Source of the DNA: Chryseobacterium pennae
GTDB lineage: Bacteria > Bacteroidota > Bacteroidia > Flavobacteriales > Weeksellaceae
Direction of reading: 5' to 3'
DNA length: 64,000 nt
Assembly: GCF_003385515.1 (NCBI RefSeq)
Contig: NZ_QNVT01000001.1
Coordinates: forward strand, 186,001 to 250,000
Shown piece by piece: positions 16,508-25,334 of the stretch. Every line of letters begins with the position of its first letter. Positions within the stretch are counted from its first letter, which is position 1. The translations under genes were made by a program, and so were the position numbers. A model generated the notes under the pieces. That model saw nothing but the letters and a program-made list of their open reading frames with translations, made no database searches and was not told where the DNA came from.

Positions 16508-19500
16508 TTAATTATGTTCAATAATTGCTTTTAGTAAAATATTTACCTCATCTACATTTTTCACCCGTTCTTTTCTCATCATCAGCTGATTTCCTTCTTT
16601 ACCGGATTTCTCTTTAAGCTGAGCTTCCGCAGGGTTTCTTGTCAAATAATTAATGATATGTCTGAATCGGTCGGTCTGATAGAATTTGTCCTGAGGATTA
16701 CCCGGGAAATATCCTAAAAACACACCATTCTTCATCACAATCTTTTCAAAACCAATATCTGCAGCCAGCCACTTCAGGGAGACGCTTTTCAGTAAATTCA
16801 CTGCTTCTTTCGGCAACGCCCCGAATCTGTCAATCAGCTCAAGTTCAAACTGATGAAGATCTTTTTCATTATTGATCTCTGCTATTTTCTGATACAACAA
16901 CAGTCTCTCTTCTGTATTGGAGATATAGAAGTCAGGCAACATCAGTTCCAGATCTGTATCTATATTAACATCTTTCACAGATTTGAAGAGCTTTTGCCTG
17001 TCTTCTTCATTTTCGAATAAATTCTCAAAATCAGCATCATCTTTTAATTCTTCAAGGGCTTCCTGCATAAGCTTCTGATAGGTTTCAAACCCCATCTCAT
17101 TGATGAAGCCACTCTGCTCTGCACCTAATAAATCTCCAGCACCACGGATTTCAAGGTCTTTCATCGCTATCTGGAAACCACTTCCAAGATCAGAGAACTG
17201 TTCAATAGCCTCCAGACGTTTTCTGGCATCAGAAGTAATCATATCATAAGGTGGAGTGATCAGGAAACAGAAAGCCTTCCTGTTGCTTCGTCCTACCCTT
17301 CCTCTCATCTGGTGAAGATCTGCCATCCCGAATTTTTGCGCATCATTAATAAAGATTGTATTTGCATTCGGAACATCTACCCCACTTTCTACAATGGTGG
17401 TTGAAACAAGAACGTCATACTTTCCTTCCATAAAATCAAGTACATTTTTTTCCAGCTGTTTACCATCCATCTGCCCATGTCCGGTGATTACCCTTGCATC
17501 CGGAACCAGACGCTGTATAAGCCCGGCAATATCTTTCAGGTTTTCAATTCTGTTATTAATAAAATACACCTGTCCGTCTCGCTGAATTTCATAAGAAATG
17601 GCATCACGAAGTATCTCTTCATTGAATCCCACCAGCTGAGTATCTACCGGCTGTCTGTTGGGTGGTGGAGTTTTGATTACGGACAAATCTCTTGCTGCCA
17701 TTAAAGAGAACTGCAATGTCCTTGGAATTGGAGTAGCAGTTAACGTAAGCGTGTCCACATTATTTTTCAGAGTCTTCAATTTATCTTTTACTGAAACTCC
17801 GAACTTGTGCTCCTCATCAATAATCAATAATCCAAGGTCCTTAAATTTAACGGAACTGCTTACTAACTGATGAGTTCCGATAATAATATCTACTTTCCCG
17901 TTTTTCAGGTCATCCAGCGTTTCAGATTTCTGCTTGGCAGTTCTGAATCGATTAACATAGCCAACATTGACCGGAAAATCTTTAAGTCTTTCTTTAAAAC
18001 TCCTGAAATGCTGAAATGCCAGAATAGTAGTAGGAACAAGTACCGCGACCTGTTTACCGTCTGTTGCAGCCTTGAATGCAGCCCGGATTGCAACCTCAGT
18101 TTTACCGAAACCAACATCACCACAAACCAATCGGTCCATCACCGTATCCGCTTCCATATCTTTTTTCACATCTACAGTTGCCTTTTCCTGATCTGGAGTA
18201 TCTTCATAAATAAAGCTTGCTTCCAGCTCATTCTGCAGGTAAGAATCCGGCGTATAAGCAAAACCTTTGGCTGTTTTTCTTTGAGCATATAACTGAATAA
18301 GATCAAAAGCAATCTGTTTAACTTTGGCTTTTGTCTTTTGCTTCAGGGATTTCCAGGTCGGAGAGCCCAGTTTACTCAAAACAATCTCTCTTCCATCCGG
18401 TCCGTTATATTTTGAAATCTTGTGTAATGAATGAATGCTTACATATAATAAATCACCGTTTTTGTAGGTCAGCTTAAAACATTCCTGAATTTTTCCGTCA
18501 TTATTCACTTTCACCAATCCCATAAACTTTCCGATTCCATGGTCGATATGGGCAATATAATCACCTATTTTCAGGGACATCAGATCTTTCAGAGTAAGCT
18601 GTTCTGATTTTGCAAAGGTGTTTTTGGCTTTATATCTCTGATAACGGTCAAAGATCTGGTGATCTGTATATACCAACAGTTTATGCCCATTATCTACAAA
18701 TCCTTCATGCAGTTCAGATTTAAAACTTTTAAAAGGAAGCTCATGCTCAAGTTCTTCAAAAATAGACTCCAGTCTTTCCTTCTGCTTTTCTGTTGAAAAG
18801 GAAATCCAGGTATCAAACCCGTCTTTTTGTTTTTCTTCCATGTCCTCAATCAGGAGTTCAAAGTTTTTATGGAAGGAAGGTTGTGGAAGCTGCTCCATTT
18901 TAATTTCAGCAATTTCTTTCAATCCCTGAATGGCTACATTTGCAAAATCAACGGTTTTAAATTTCTTATAATCAAATAAAAACTCCTGATCGGAAATAAA
19001 AAGCTCCTGCGGTGTTCTGTGAGCAATATCTTTATTTAACGTTTCATATTTTTCAAGGGACCTTTCATAGAATGTTTTAATCTTCTCCATTCCTACCATT
19101 CCGTTTTTGGAAATGACGTAGCTTTCCTTAGGCAATAGCTGCAGCAATGACACCCGACTTGCTGTCACAGAAAAATTCATATTGGATACCAACTGAAAAT
19201 CCTTTACTTTATCTACCGAAAGCTGAGTTTCTATATCAAAGGTTTTTATACTTTCCACTTCATTACCGAAGAAAGTGATCCTGTATGGCTTTTCATAAGA
19301 ATAAGAAAATACATCTACAATTCCTCCCCTTACAGAAAACTCACCTGGTTCTGAAACGAAATCTGATTGCTGGAAATGATAATGATTAAGCAGCTCATCC
19401 ACAAAATCAAAATCCAGCTGATCACCTACTTTTATATGATGGGAAATAGCTTTGAAATCTTCTTTCTTTAATACCTTTTCAGACAGTGCTCCAGAATACG

Positions 19501-19876
19501 CAACGATTACTTTTGGAGACCTCCCTGAATTGATTTTGTTCAGAACCTCAGTTCTCAATACCAGATTGGCATTCTGCGTCTTTTCTACCTGATACGGTTC
19601 AAGATGGGTAGCTGGAAAATACAATACTTTTTCTTTTCCAATCAGATCTTCCATTTCGGTGTTGGCATACAATGCATCTTCCTTATCATCTACCAGATAA
19701 AGAATATTTTTTTTCTGAACCAAAAAAAGTTCAGCCACAAATACAGAAACTGAGGATCCTGCACTTCCTTTCACGGCAATATGCTGACTATTTTCTAACT
19801 GAGTAAAAATTTCTTTTCCGAACTCTTTTTGCATCAGGTCCGGAAGGAATTTTTCGTTGATGGATTTTAACTGCAT
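16508..19876 (-). CDS. mfd: Transcription-repair coupling factor Mfd
   Basis: Removes RNA polymerase stalled at DNA damage and recruits the UvrA/B excision machinery. About 1122 aa with the expected order: UvrB-like N-terminal domains, a CarD-like polymerase-interaction domain (IGDYIAHIDHGIGKFMGL), a superfamily-2 translocase with Walker A GFGKTE near residue 586, the DEEH box (LIIDEEHKFG), motif VI (QMRGRVGRS), and a C-terminal TRCF domain. I start it at MQLKSINEK (19876) and not eight codons upstream, as a MQLK-type start fits the family. Its promoter element is at 19941-19948. Confidence 0.96.
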   Translation of the reverse strand: MQLKSINEKFLPDLMQKEFGKEIFTQLENSQHIAVKGSAGSSVSVFVAELFLVQKKNILYLVDDKEDALYANTEMEDLIGKEKVLYFPATHLEPYQVEKTQNANLVLRTEVLNKINSGRSPKVIVAYSGALSEKVLKKEDFKAISHHIKVGDQLDFDFVDELLNHYHFQQSDFVSEPGEFSVRGGIVDVFSYSYEKPYRITFFGNEVESIKTFDIETQLSVDKVKDFQLVSNMNFSVTASRVSLLQLLPKESYVISKNGMVGMEKIKTFYERSLEKYETLNKDIAHRTPQELFISDQEFLFDYKKFKTVDFANVAIQGLKEIAEIKMEQLPQPSFHKNFELLIEDMEEKQKDGFDTWISFSTEKQKERLESIFEELEHELPFKSFKSELHEGFVDNGHKLLVYTDHQIFDRYQRYKAKNTFAKSEQLTLKDLMSLKIGDYIAHIDHGIGKFMGLVKVNNDGKIQECFKLTYKNGDLLYVSIHSLHKISKYNGPDGREIVLSKLGSPTWKSLKQKTKAKVKQIAFDLIQLYAQRKTAKGFAYTPDSYLQNELEASFIYEDTPDQEKATVDVKKDMEADTVMDRLVCGDVGFGKTEVAIRAAFKAATDGKQVAVLVPTTILAFQHFRSFKERLKDFPVNVGYVNRFRTAKQKSETLDDLKNGKVDIIIGTHQLVSSSVKFKDLGLLIIDEEHKFGVSVKDKLKTLKNNVDTLTLTATPIPRTLQFSLMAARDLSVIKTPPPNRQPVDTQLVGFNEEILRDAISYEIQRDGQVYFINNRIENLKDIAGLIQRLVPDARVITGHGQMDGKQLEKNVLDFMEGKYDVLVSTTIVESGVDVPNANTIFINDAQKFGMADLHQMRGRVGRSNRKAFCFLITPPYDMITSDARKRLEAIEQFSDLGSGFQIAMKDLEIRGAGDLLGAEQSGFINEMGFETYQKLMQEALEELKDDADFENLFENEEDRQKLFKSVKDVNIDTDLELMLPDFYISNTEERLLLYQKIAEINNEKDLHQFELELIDRFGALPKEAVNLLKSVSLKWLAADIGFEKIVMKNGVFLGYFPGNPQDKFYQTDRFRHIINYLTRNPAEAQLKEKSGKEGNQLMMRKERVKNVDEVNILLKAIIEHN

Positions 19877-19940
19877 AAATAGTAATGGTATAAACGACAA
19901 AAGCGATTTCGGGAGTTTTCCGAAACCGTTTAATGGTATA

Positions 19941-19948
19941 CAAAGGTA
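19941..19948 (-). promoter_or_regulatory. -7 element (TACCTTTG) of mfd
   Basis: Perfect minus-strand TAnnTTTG match 64 bases before the start of mfd. Confidence 0.45.
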
Positions 19949-20127
19949 AGGATATTTTTTTCTTTGAATAGAAATCAGCCAGACTTTTAGATTTAAAATG
20001 AAAGACTTAGCCTATTTAAATCTTAATTTTTTACTAATTCATTTAATAACCTGTTAAAAAAGATTGCATTTTTTCCCATGGCATAGTGTTTGGCTTTTTA
20101 AATAAACCAAACATTAAAAGTAGTATT

Positions 20128-20523
20128 ATGAAAAAAGCAATGAAAATTCTAGGAGTATTGATGCTGTTGATTTTTACAGCATTATCTTTTTCGTCGTGCA
20201 GCAAGGATGATGATCCGGCAGACAACGACTTTTTTGCAGGAACCTACAAAGGAAGTGTATCTTATAATGATGGAGGCTCTACCAATACCAACACGGATGC
20301 CGGAAGTGTATTTGTAACGAAAATTGCCAGTGGCACCAAGTACAACTTTACCTTCTCAAACGGTATTCCTAGTCTGAATGGAATAGAATTCAGCAAACAG
20401 GGAGATAATACCTTAGTGATGGTGGGATCTACTGCCACTTCTTATATCAGAATTGACAATAATACATTGAAAATTTTATACATTCAGGATGGTAAAACCT
20501 GGACAGCTAACTGTACACGTTAA
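20128..20523 (+). CDS. Small lipoprotein of unknown function
   Basis: 131 aa with a lipoprotein signal peptide ending at the Cys in SFSSCSKDDDP. The acidic +2 to +6 residues (SKDDD) are of the kind associated with lipoprotein surface export in Bacteroidota. The mature domain is small, Gly/Thr/Asn-rich and predicted beta (GTYKGSVSYNDG, YIRIDNNTLKILYIQDG), similar in outline to small lipocalin-like or DUF lipoproteins. The ATG at 20128 is chosen because the preceding in-frame residues lack signal-peptide character. Confidence 0.75.
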   Translation: MKKAMKILGVLMLLIFTALSFSSCSKDDDPADNDFFAGTYKGSVSYNDGGSTNTNTDAGSVFVTKIASGTKYNFTFSNGIPSLNGIEFSKQGDNTLVMVGSTATSYIRIDNNTLKILYIQDGKTWTANCTR

Positions 20524-20541
20524 CCCATCTGTTGTTCATGT

Positions 20542-20580
20542 AAAAGCCTGTTCTCTTAATCGGAAACAGGCTTTTTTTTA
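20542..20580 (+). terminator. Terminator of the small lipoprotein gene
   Basis: 11-bp stem (20542-20552 with about 20565-20575) and a run of eight T. Confidence 0.85.
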
Positions 20581-20703
20581 TTATTCAGCAAGCTGCTTTA
20601 ATTTTTTTTTAAGCTGTAATAAACTTTAGTTAAGTTTAAAAAACCAAAATTTCTAGCCTGCTTTTTGTATATCTTTATTCAACAAAAAATAAACAGTATT
20701 CTT

Positions 20704-21006
20704 ATGAAAAAATTATTATCAGCAATGTCATTAGTTTTAGGACTGGGCCTTGCTACTGCTCAGCAGACTGCTCCCGCTACTCATACAACCCCTGCCCCTG
20801 TAAAAGCGGCAGCTGCTAAACCAGCAGAAGTAAAAGCGGCAAAACCAATGGTTGCTAAAACAGCTAAACCGGCAGAGGCAAAACCATCTCAACCTGCCCC
20901 TGCTGCTAAAATGAAAAAAGACGGTACTCCGGATAAGAGATATAAAGAAAACAAGCATCTGAAAAAAGATGGTACTCCGGACAAAAGGTATAAAACAAAT
21001 AAATAA
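20704..21006 (+). CDS. Small exported Ala/Pro/Lys-rich protein with two KKDGTPDKRYK repeats
   Basis: 100 aa. A signal peptide (residues 1 to about 19, ending ATA) precedes an alanine/lysine/proline-rich low-complexity region with repeated AKPAE-like units, and then two copies of the 11-residue repeat KKDGTPDKRYK (about residues 71-81 and 87-97) separated by five residues. The mature protein is very basic. Such a protein could bind DNA, acidic polysaccharide or the cell wall, but no function is established. Start at 20704 (MKKLLSAMS) because the upstream in-frame codons spoil the signal peptide. Confidence 0.75.
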   Translation: MKKLLSAMSLVLGLGLATAQQTAPATHTTPAPVKAAAAKPAEVKAAKPMVAKTAKPAEAKPSQPAPAAKMKKDGTPDKRYKENKHLKKDGTPDKRYKTNK

Positions 21007-21058
21007 AGCATAACATCAACATATAGTTGTTATTTTCATAATCAAATTTCGAGAAAGG

Positions 21059-21087
21059 CCGATGGATTCGTTTCATCGGTTTTTTTT
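21059..21087 (+). terminator. Terminator of the KKDGTPDKRYK protein gene
   Basis: 6-bp stem CCGATG/CATCGG (21059-21064 with 21074-21079), 9-base loop and a run of eight T. Confidence 0.75.
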
Positions 21088-21132
21088 ATGCCTTACGTTC
21101 TAAAAATAATTCCACAATTCTCTACTTATTTA

Positions 21133-21140
21133 TAAATTTG
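21133..21140 (+). promoter_or_regulatory. -7 element (TAAATTTG) four bases before the GH3 start codon
   Basis: Perfect TAnnTTTG match with only four bases (AACC) between it and the ATG at 21145. If used, transcription would begin at or next to the start codon, giving a leaderless mRNA. No clear -33 TTG. Confidence 0.5.
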
Positions 21141-21144
21141 AACC

Positions 21145-22644
21145 ATGTTAAACTTCTTCAAGAAAAACGCAGCGCTGATTTGGGCAAAAAAACATGTTCA
21201 AAAGGCAGAGGAATTCAAAAAAAATGCAGAGAAAAACCAAGAGGATGTATTGATCACTCTTGTCAGTACTGCCCAAAAAACACTTTTCGGGCGGGAACAT
21301 GATTTTGAAAACATCCGTTCTGTAAAGGATTTTCAGAATAGAGTTCCCATTGCTGATTATGAAGATTTAAAACCATACATCGAAAGAGTAAAAAAAGGAC
21401 AGTCCAATATTCTCTGGACAGATACTCCTGAATACTTTGCCAAAACTTCCGGAACAACTTCCGGCTCAAAATACATCCCTATCTCTAAGGAAGGAATGCC
21501 TTATCAGATTGCAGGAGCTCAAAGTGCTTTATTTCATTATATAAGCAAGAAAAACAATGCAGATTTCGTTAACGGAAAAATGATCTTTCTGCAGGGAAGT
21601 CCGGAACTGGAAGATGTTTTCGGAATTAAAACCGGCAGATTATCCGGCATTGTTGCCCACCATATCCCAAGCTACCTTCAAAAAAACAGATTGCCAAGTT
21701 GGGAAACCAATATTATGGAAGACTGGGAGGCTAAAGTAGATAAGGTTGTTGAAGAAACGGAAAACCAAAACATGACCCTGATTTCAGGCATACCGCCCTG
21801 GCTTATCATGTATTTTGAAAAGCTGACTGAAAAGCACGGAAAAAAGATAAAACAATTATTTCCTAATCTTCAACTTATCGTTACAGGCGGCGTAAATTAT
21901 GAGCCTTATCGTGATAAAATGGAGGATTTATTGGGTGGAAAAGTAGATATTATCCAAACATTCCCCGCATCTGAGGGGTTCTTTGCTTTTCAGGACGATT
22001 ATACCAAAGAGGGGCTTTTACTTTTAACGAATCATGGTATTTTTTATGAGTTTATTCCTTTGGAAGAATATGGGAAGCCAAACGCCAGAAGATTAACATT
22101 AAAAGAAATTGAGCTTAATAAAGACTACGCACTGATCCTTACAACCAATTCAGGATTATGGGCTTACTCTATCGGCGATGTGGTCAGGTTTATTGATAAA
22201 AATCCATACAGGGTACTGGTAAGCGGAAGAACTAAACATTTTACTTCCGCATTCGGAGAACATGTGATTGCGTTTGAAGTAGAGGAAGCCATGAAAGCTA
22301 CTCTTGAAAAGCATCCGGCACAGATCACCGAATTCCATCTTGCACCACAAGTTAATCCAGGTGAAGGTCTTCCTTATCATGAATGGCTGATTGAATTTGA
22401 AAAGGATCCTGAAAACTGGGAAACATTCAGAAATGAATTGGATCAGCAGCTTAGAAAGAGGAATACCTATTATGAGGATCTTATTTCCGGAAATATTTTA
22501 CAAAAGCTTCAGATTACAAGACTCAAGAAAAATGCGTTTCATGAATATGCGAAATCTCAGGGAAAACTGGGTGGCCAGAATAAAACACCAAGATTAGCCA
22601 ATGACAGAAAAATCGCAGATCTGTTAGAAATTTACAAACTTTAA
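21145..22644 (+). CDS. GH3-family acyl-adenylating protein
   Basis: A 499-residue member of the GH3 branch of the ANL (acyl/aryl adenylating) superfamily. The ATP-binding P-loop TSGTTSG-like segment is present as KTSGTTSGSKYIP (near residue 107). TGGVNYEPY and the adenylation motif YSIGDVVRF are intact, as is a C-terminal domain with SGRTKHFTSAFGEHV. Plant GH3 enzymes link acids such as indole-acetate or jasmonate to amino acids; the bacterial substrate is unknown. It is probably transcribed alone. Confidence 0.9.
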   Translation: MLNFFKKNAALIWAKKHVQKAEEFKKNAEKNQEDVLITLVSTAQKTLFGREHDFENIRSVKDFQNRVPIADYEDLKPYIERVKKGQSNILWTDTPEYFAKTSGTTSGSKYIPISKEGMPYQIAGAQSALFHYISKKNNADFVNGKMIFLQGSPELEDVFGIKTGRLSGIVAHHIPSYLQKNRLPSWETNIMEDWEAKVDKVVEETENQNMTLISGIPPWLIMYFEKLTEKHGKKIKQLFPNLQLIVTGGVNYEPYRDKMEDLLGGKVDIIQTFPASEGFFAFQDDYTKEGLLLLTNHGIFYEFIPLEEYGKPNARRLTLKEIELNKDYALILTTNSGLWAYSIGDVVRFIDKNPYRVLVSGRTKHFTSAFGEHVIAFEVEEAMKATLEKHPAQITEFHLAPQVNPGEGLPYHEWLIEFEKDPENWETFRNELDQQLRKRNTYYEDLISGNILQKLQITRLKKNAFHEYAKSQGKLGGQNKTPRLANDRKIADLLEIYKL

Positions 22645-22687
22645 AGATATTTTTTCAATTCCAAAAACGTATATTCGAAAAAAATTA

Positions 22688-22695
22688 TAAATTTG
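22688..22695 (+). promoter_or_regulatory. -7 element (TAAATTTG) before the lipoprotein at 22714
   Basis: Perfect TAnnTTTG match 18 bases before the ATG. Confidence 0.45.
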
Positions 22696-22713
22696 AAAAA
22701 CTAAACGAAAATA

Positions 22714-23076
22714 ATGAAAGCATCTGTACTGTTGAAATCATCTTTATTAACGTCTTTATTTGTCATTACGTCTTGCGCTACTACAAAATACAGCGAAGAT
22801 ATTTCAAAAAACAACTATTCCAATCTGGAAGCCGGTAAAATTTACAAAGTTACCATGAGAGACGGGTCTCCGAAGCAGAAAATATTATTCAGAAACGTTG
22901 TAGGAGATAATCTTGTAGGTACGGCCGGAAAAAAAGACAGTACAGAAGTAATTATTCCTAAATCGAATGTTGCTGCAGTGAAAGACAGCAGAAAAGCAAG
23001 AATTGCAACTGGAGCCACCATTATCGGAGCTGCAGGTGTTGCAGCGATTGTACTCAGCTCTTCAAGAGCAGACTAA
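22714..23076 (+). CDS. Small lipoprotein with C-terminal glycine-zipper-like segment
   Basis: 120 aa with a lipoprotein signal peptide ending at the Cys in VITSCATTK, a beta-rich middle (GKIYKVTMRDGSPKQK, VGDNLVG) and a C-terminal small-residue hydrophobic stretch (ATGATIIGAAGVAAIVLSSS) that could be a membrane or glycine-zipper helix. The family appears confined to Bacteroidota and I know of no assigned function. Confidence 0.75.
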   Translation: MKASVLLKSSLLTSLFVITSCATTKYSEDISKNNYSNLEAGKIYKVTMRDGSPKQKILFRNVVGDNLVGTAGKKDSTEVIIPKSNVAAVKDSRKARIATGATIIGAAGVAAIVLSSSRAD

Positions 23077-23133
23077 AATAGATTTTATCTTTTGATATAT
23101 ATTTATTATATCTTTTAAAAAACAACATACTGA

Positions 23134-23164
23134 TAGCCCTAAATAAATTTTTAGGGCTATTTTT
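23134..23164 (+). terminator. Terminator of the 22714 lipoprotein gene
   Basis: 10-bp stem (23134-23143 with 23150-23159), 6-base loop, then five T. It abuts the start codon of the MFS gene at 23169, so that gene's promoter must overlap or lie upstream of it. Confidence 0.8.
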
Positions 23165-23168
23165 GTTC

Positions 23169-24404
23169 ATGATTTCCTTTACCCCGTTAAAGACATTACA
23201 AAATGTTGAATTCAGAAATCTTCTTACTGGGAGGTTTTTTATTGTTTTAGCTTTCAGAATGCTTGCCACCTTATTGGGATGGTGGGTGTATCAATTAACC
23301 AAAGACCCTTTTTCAATAGGACTTATCGGCCTTTCGGAGGTAATTCCTGCGGTAAGCTGTGCTTTATATGCAGGACATGTGATTGATATGAATGAGAAAA
23401 AAAGATTGCTGCTCATTTGTAATTATGCTTATATCTTTCTGATTGCATTGCTTCTTATTCCAGCTTTTCTTAATGTTCAAATGCATTTTACAGGGCATCA
23501 GATCACTTACTACATTTATGGAGTTATATTTTTCACAGGGATTGCAAGAGCCTTTATCGGCCCTATTATTCCTTCTATGATTCCTAAAATTGTAAAGAAA
23601 GAAAATCTGCCTAATGCTGTTACTCTTAACCAGGCAACCTTTCTGATATCCTCTGTATGTGGGCATGCTATTGGAGGACTCCTTATCGGATATTTCGGAG
23701 TACAGTGGACTTTGGTGGTTATTTTATCCCTGATATTTATTGCCTCGCTTTTTTTCTGGCACCTGAATAAGCAATATTCTGAGTATAAGAAAGAAAATGT
23801 AGATGTGGTGGAAAGCATGCGTGAGGGAATCTCCTATATTTTTAAAACAAAGGAAATTCTGGGTGCTTTGTGTCTTGACATGTTTGCTGTACTTTTTGGA
23901 GGAGCCGTAGCAATGATCCCTGTATTTGCAACAGATATCCTGAATTCGGGAGCTGAAGGATTTGGTTTACTGAATGCAGCTTCTGATATTGGCTCTATGT
24001 GTATTATCACTCTTTTATCTATTGTTCCTTTACGAAAAAACCAGGGGAAAATATTACTTGCAGTAGTTACTGGTTTTGGAATCTGCATCATTGGCTTCGG
24101 ATTATCAAAACTTTACTGGCTTTCTTTTATGTTTCTTATATTAAGCGGAATGCTTGATGGGATCTCCGTGGTCATCAGAGGAACTATTGTACAGTTAAAA
24201 ACCCCTGACCATATAAGAGGACGGGTTTTAAGTGTGAACTCAATATTCATTATGTCCAGCAATGAAATGGGACAGTTTGAAAGCGGTGTAATGGCCAAAG
24301 CATTGGGAGTGGTACGCTCGGTGGTATTTGGAGGATGCATGACAGTTCTGATTGCTCTAATTGTAGGAAGCACCAATTCAAAGCTTAGAAAAATGCAATA
24401 TTAA
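23169..24404 (+). CDS. MFS transporter (MFS_3/EntS-like)
   Basis: A 12-helix major facilitator of about 411 aa, of the type related to enterobactin exporters and similar drug or metabolite efflux carriers. The first helices contain GRFFIVLAFRMLATLLGWWV, with the loop motif after helix 2 (AGHVIDMNEKKRLL) matching MFS motif A. I use the ATG at 23169; a TTG two codons earlier lies in the upstream terminator. Substrate unknown. It sits alone between two terminators. Confidence 0.88.
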   Translation: MISFTPLKTLQNVEFRNLLTGRFFIVLAFRMLATLLGWWVYQLTKDPFSIGLIGLSEVIPAVSCALYAGHVIDMNEKKRLLLICNYAYIFLIALLLIPAFLNVQMHFTGHQITYYIYGVIFFTGIARAFIGPIIPSMIPKIVKKENLPNAVTLNQATFLISSVCGHAIGGLLIGYFGVQWTLVVILSLIFIASLFFWHLNKQYSEYKKENVDVVESMREGISYIFKTKEILGALCLDMFAVLFGGAVAMIPVFATDILNSGAEGFGLLNAASDIGSMCIITLLSIVPLRKNQGKILLAVVTGFGICIIGFGLSKLYWLSFMFLILSGMLDGISVVIRGTIVQLKTPDHIRGRVLSVNSIFIMSSNEMGQFESGVMAKALGVVRSVVFGGCMTVLIALIVGSTNSKLRKMQY

Positions 24405-24462
24405 CAAATTTATCATCAATTGATTTAAGAACACTTAAATCAAACCTAAATAATACATACAC

Positions 24463-24497
24463 AAAATAAGGATAGAAAATTTTCTATCCTTATTTTT
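24463..24497. terminator. Terminator of the MFS gene
   Basis: Perfect 16-bp stem (24463-24478 with 24481-24496) with a minimal loop and flanking A and T tracts. Confidence 0.85.
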
Positions 24498-24678
24498 ATT
24501 TTATGCCTAATTTATTTTAAAATAACTCACAATTCATAATGTAATTTAAAAACAGAAACCAAGAAAACATTACAGTTTTCATACAACTTAATCAAACACA
24601 TAAAATACCACATCACAAAACAATAAACCACATTCATAAATATATATCAAAATTCCTTATTAAACATTAATAATTTCA

Positions 24679-24686
24679 TATATTTG
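24679..24686 (+). promoter_or_regulatory. -7 element (TATATTTG) of the 24704 operon
   Basis: Perfect TAnnTTTG match 17 bases before the ATG at 24704. No -33 TTG at standard distance. Confidence 0.5.
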
Positions 24687-24703
24687 TCACAAATATCCTC
24701 TTT

Positions 24704-25300
24704 ATGAATAAACTTTTATTTATTTTAAGCTTTTTCGTGACCAGTTTATGTGTAAGCGCTCAGGCTTTCACTGACAAAGTACTACAACAAAGCGCTTCAC
24801 AACTCAACACCATCAACACTGAAGGTGACTACGACAAATTGTTTAAGAAATTCACAGAGACTAACACTTCTGAAAAATGGCAGGCTTTTTACTATGCTGC
24901 TGCGGCTATGTATCTTAAGGGAGAACTTTTATCAAAAAAATCTCCTGCTTCAGCATCACAAGCCATTACTACAGCCGAAAAATTCGCTCTTGGAGTATCC
25001 CTTTCCCAGCCAGACAATCCGGAAAACAATATTCTCCTGGGCCTTATTACATTACAAAGCATACAGATGGATATCTACAATGATCCGGCAAAAGCTGCAC
25101 AATTGGTTTCAGCATATATTTCAAAAGCAGAAAGTACTGATCCGAACAATCCAAGACTGGCAATCCTAAAAGCAAAATCAGCTGAAAAATCAGGTAACAC
25201 TACTGAGGCTGAGACTCAATACCAAAAGGCTGCCACAGGATTTACAACCTTGGACTCTGTACCAGGATGGGGTAAGCAACTTATCCCAAGAAACAAATAA
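24704..25300 (+). CDS. Exported TPR-like protein
   Basis: 198 aa with a signal peptide ending CVSA (cleavage near residue 19) and a helical, repeat-like mature domain. The C-terminal part (NPRLAILKAKSAEKSGNTTEAETQYQKA) resembles a tetratricopeptide unit, and the earlier LLGLITLQSIQMDIYNDPAKA segment could be another. Probably a periplasmic protein-interaction module. It precedes a large T9SS substrate by 34 bases and shares its promoter. A role in handling or export of that substrate is a guess from position. Confidence 0.75.
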   Translation: MNKLLFILSFFVTSLCVSAQAFTDKVLQQSASQLNTINTEGDYDKLFKKFTETNTSEKWQAFYYAAAAMYLKGELLSKKSPASASQAITTAEKFALGVSLSQPDNPENNILLGLITLQSIQMDIYNDPAKAAQLVSAYISKAESTDPNNPRLAILKAKSAEKSGNTTEAETQYQKAATGFTTLDSVPGWGKQLIPRNK

Positions 25301-25334
25301 TTTACTTTAAGGATTCAATTTTAAATCGGTCAAA

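Noticed and set aside
23158..23165. TATTTTTG three bases before the MFS start codon, a further leaderless candidate
   Set aside because: It is formed by the T-tract and stem of the upstream terminator, so its role as a promoter is doubtful; the spacing of three is also off the common four.
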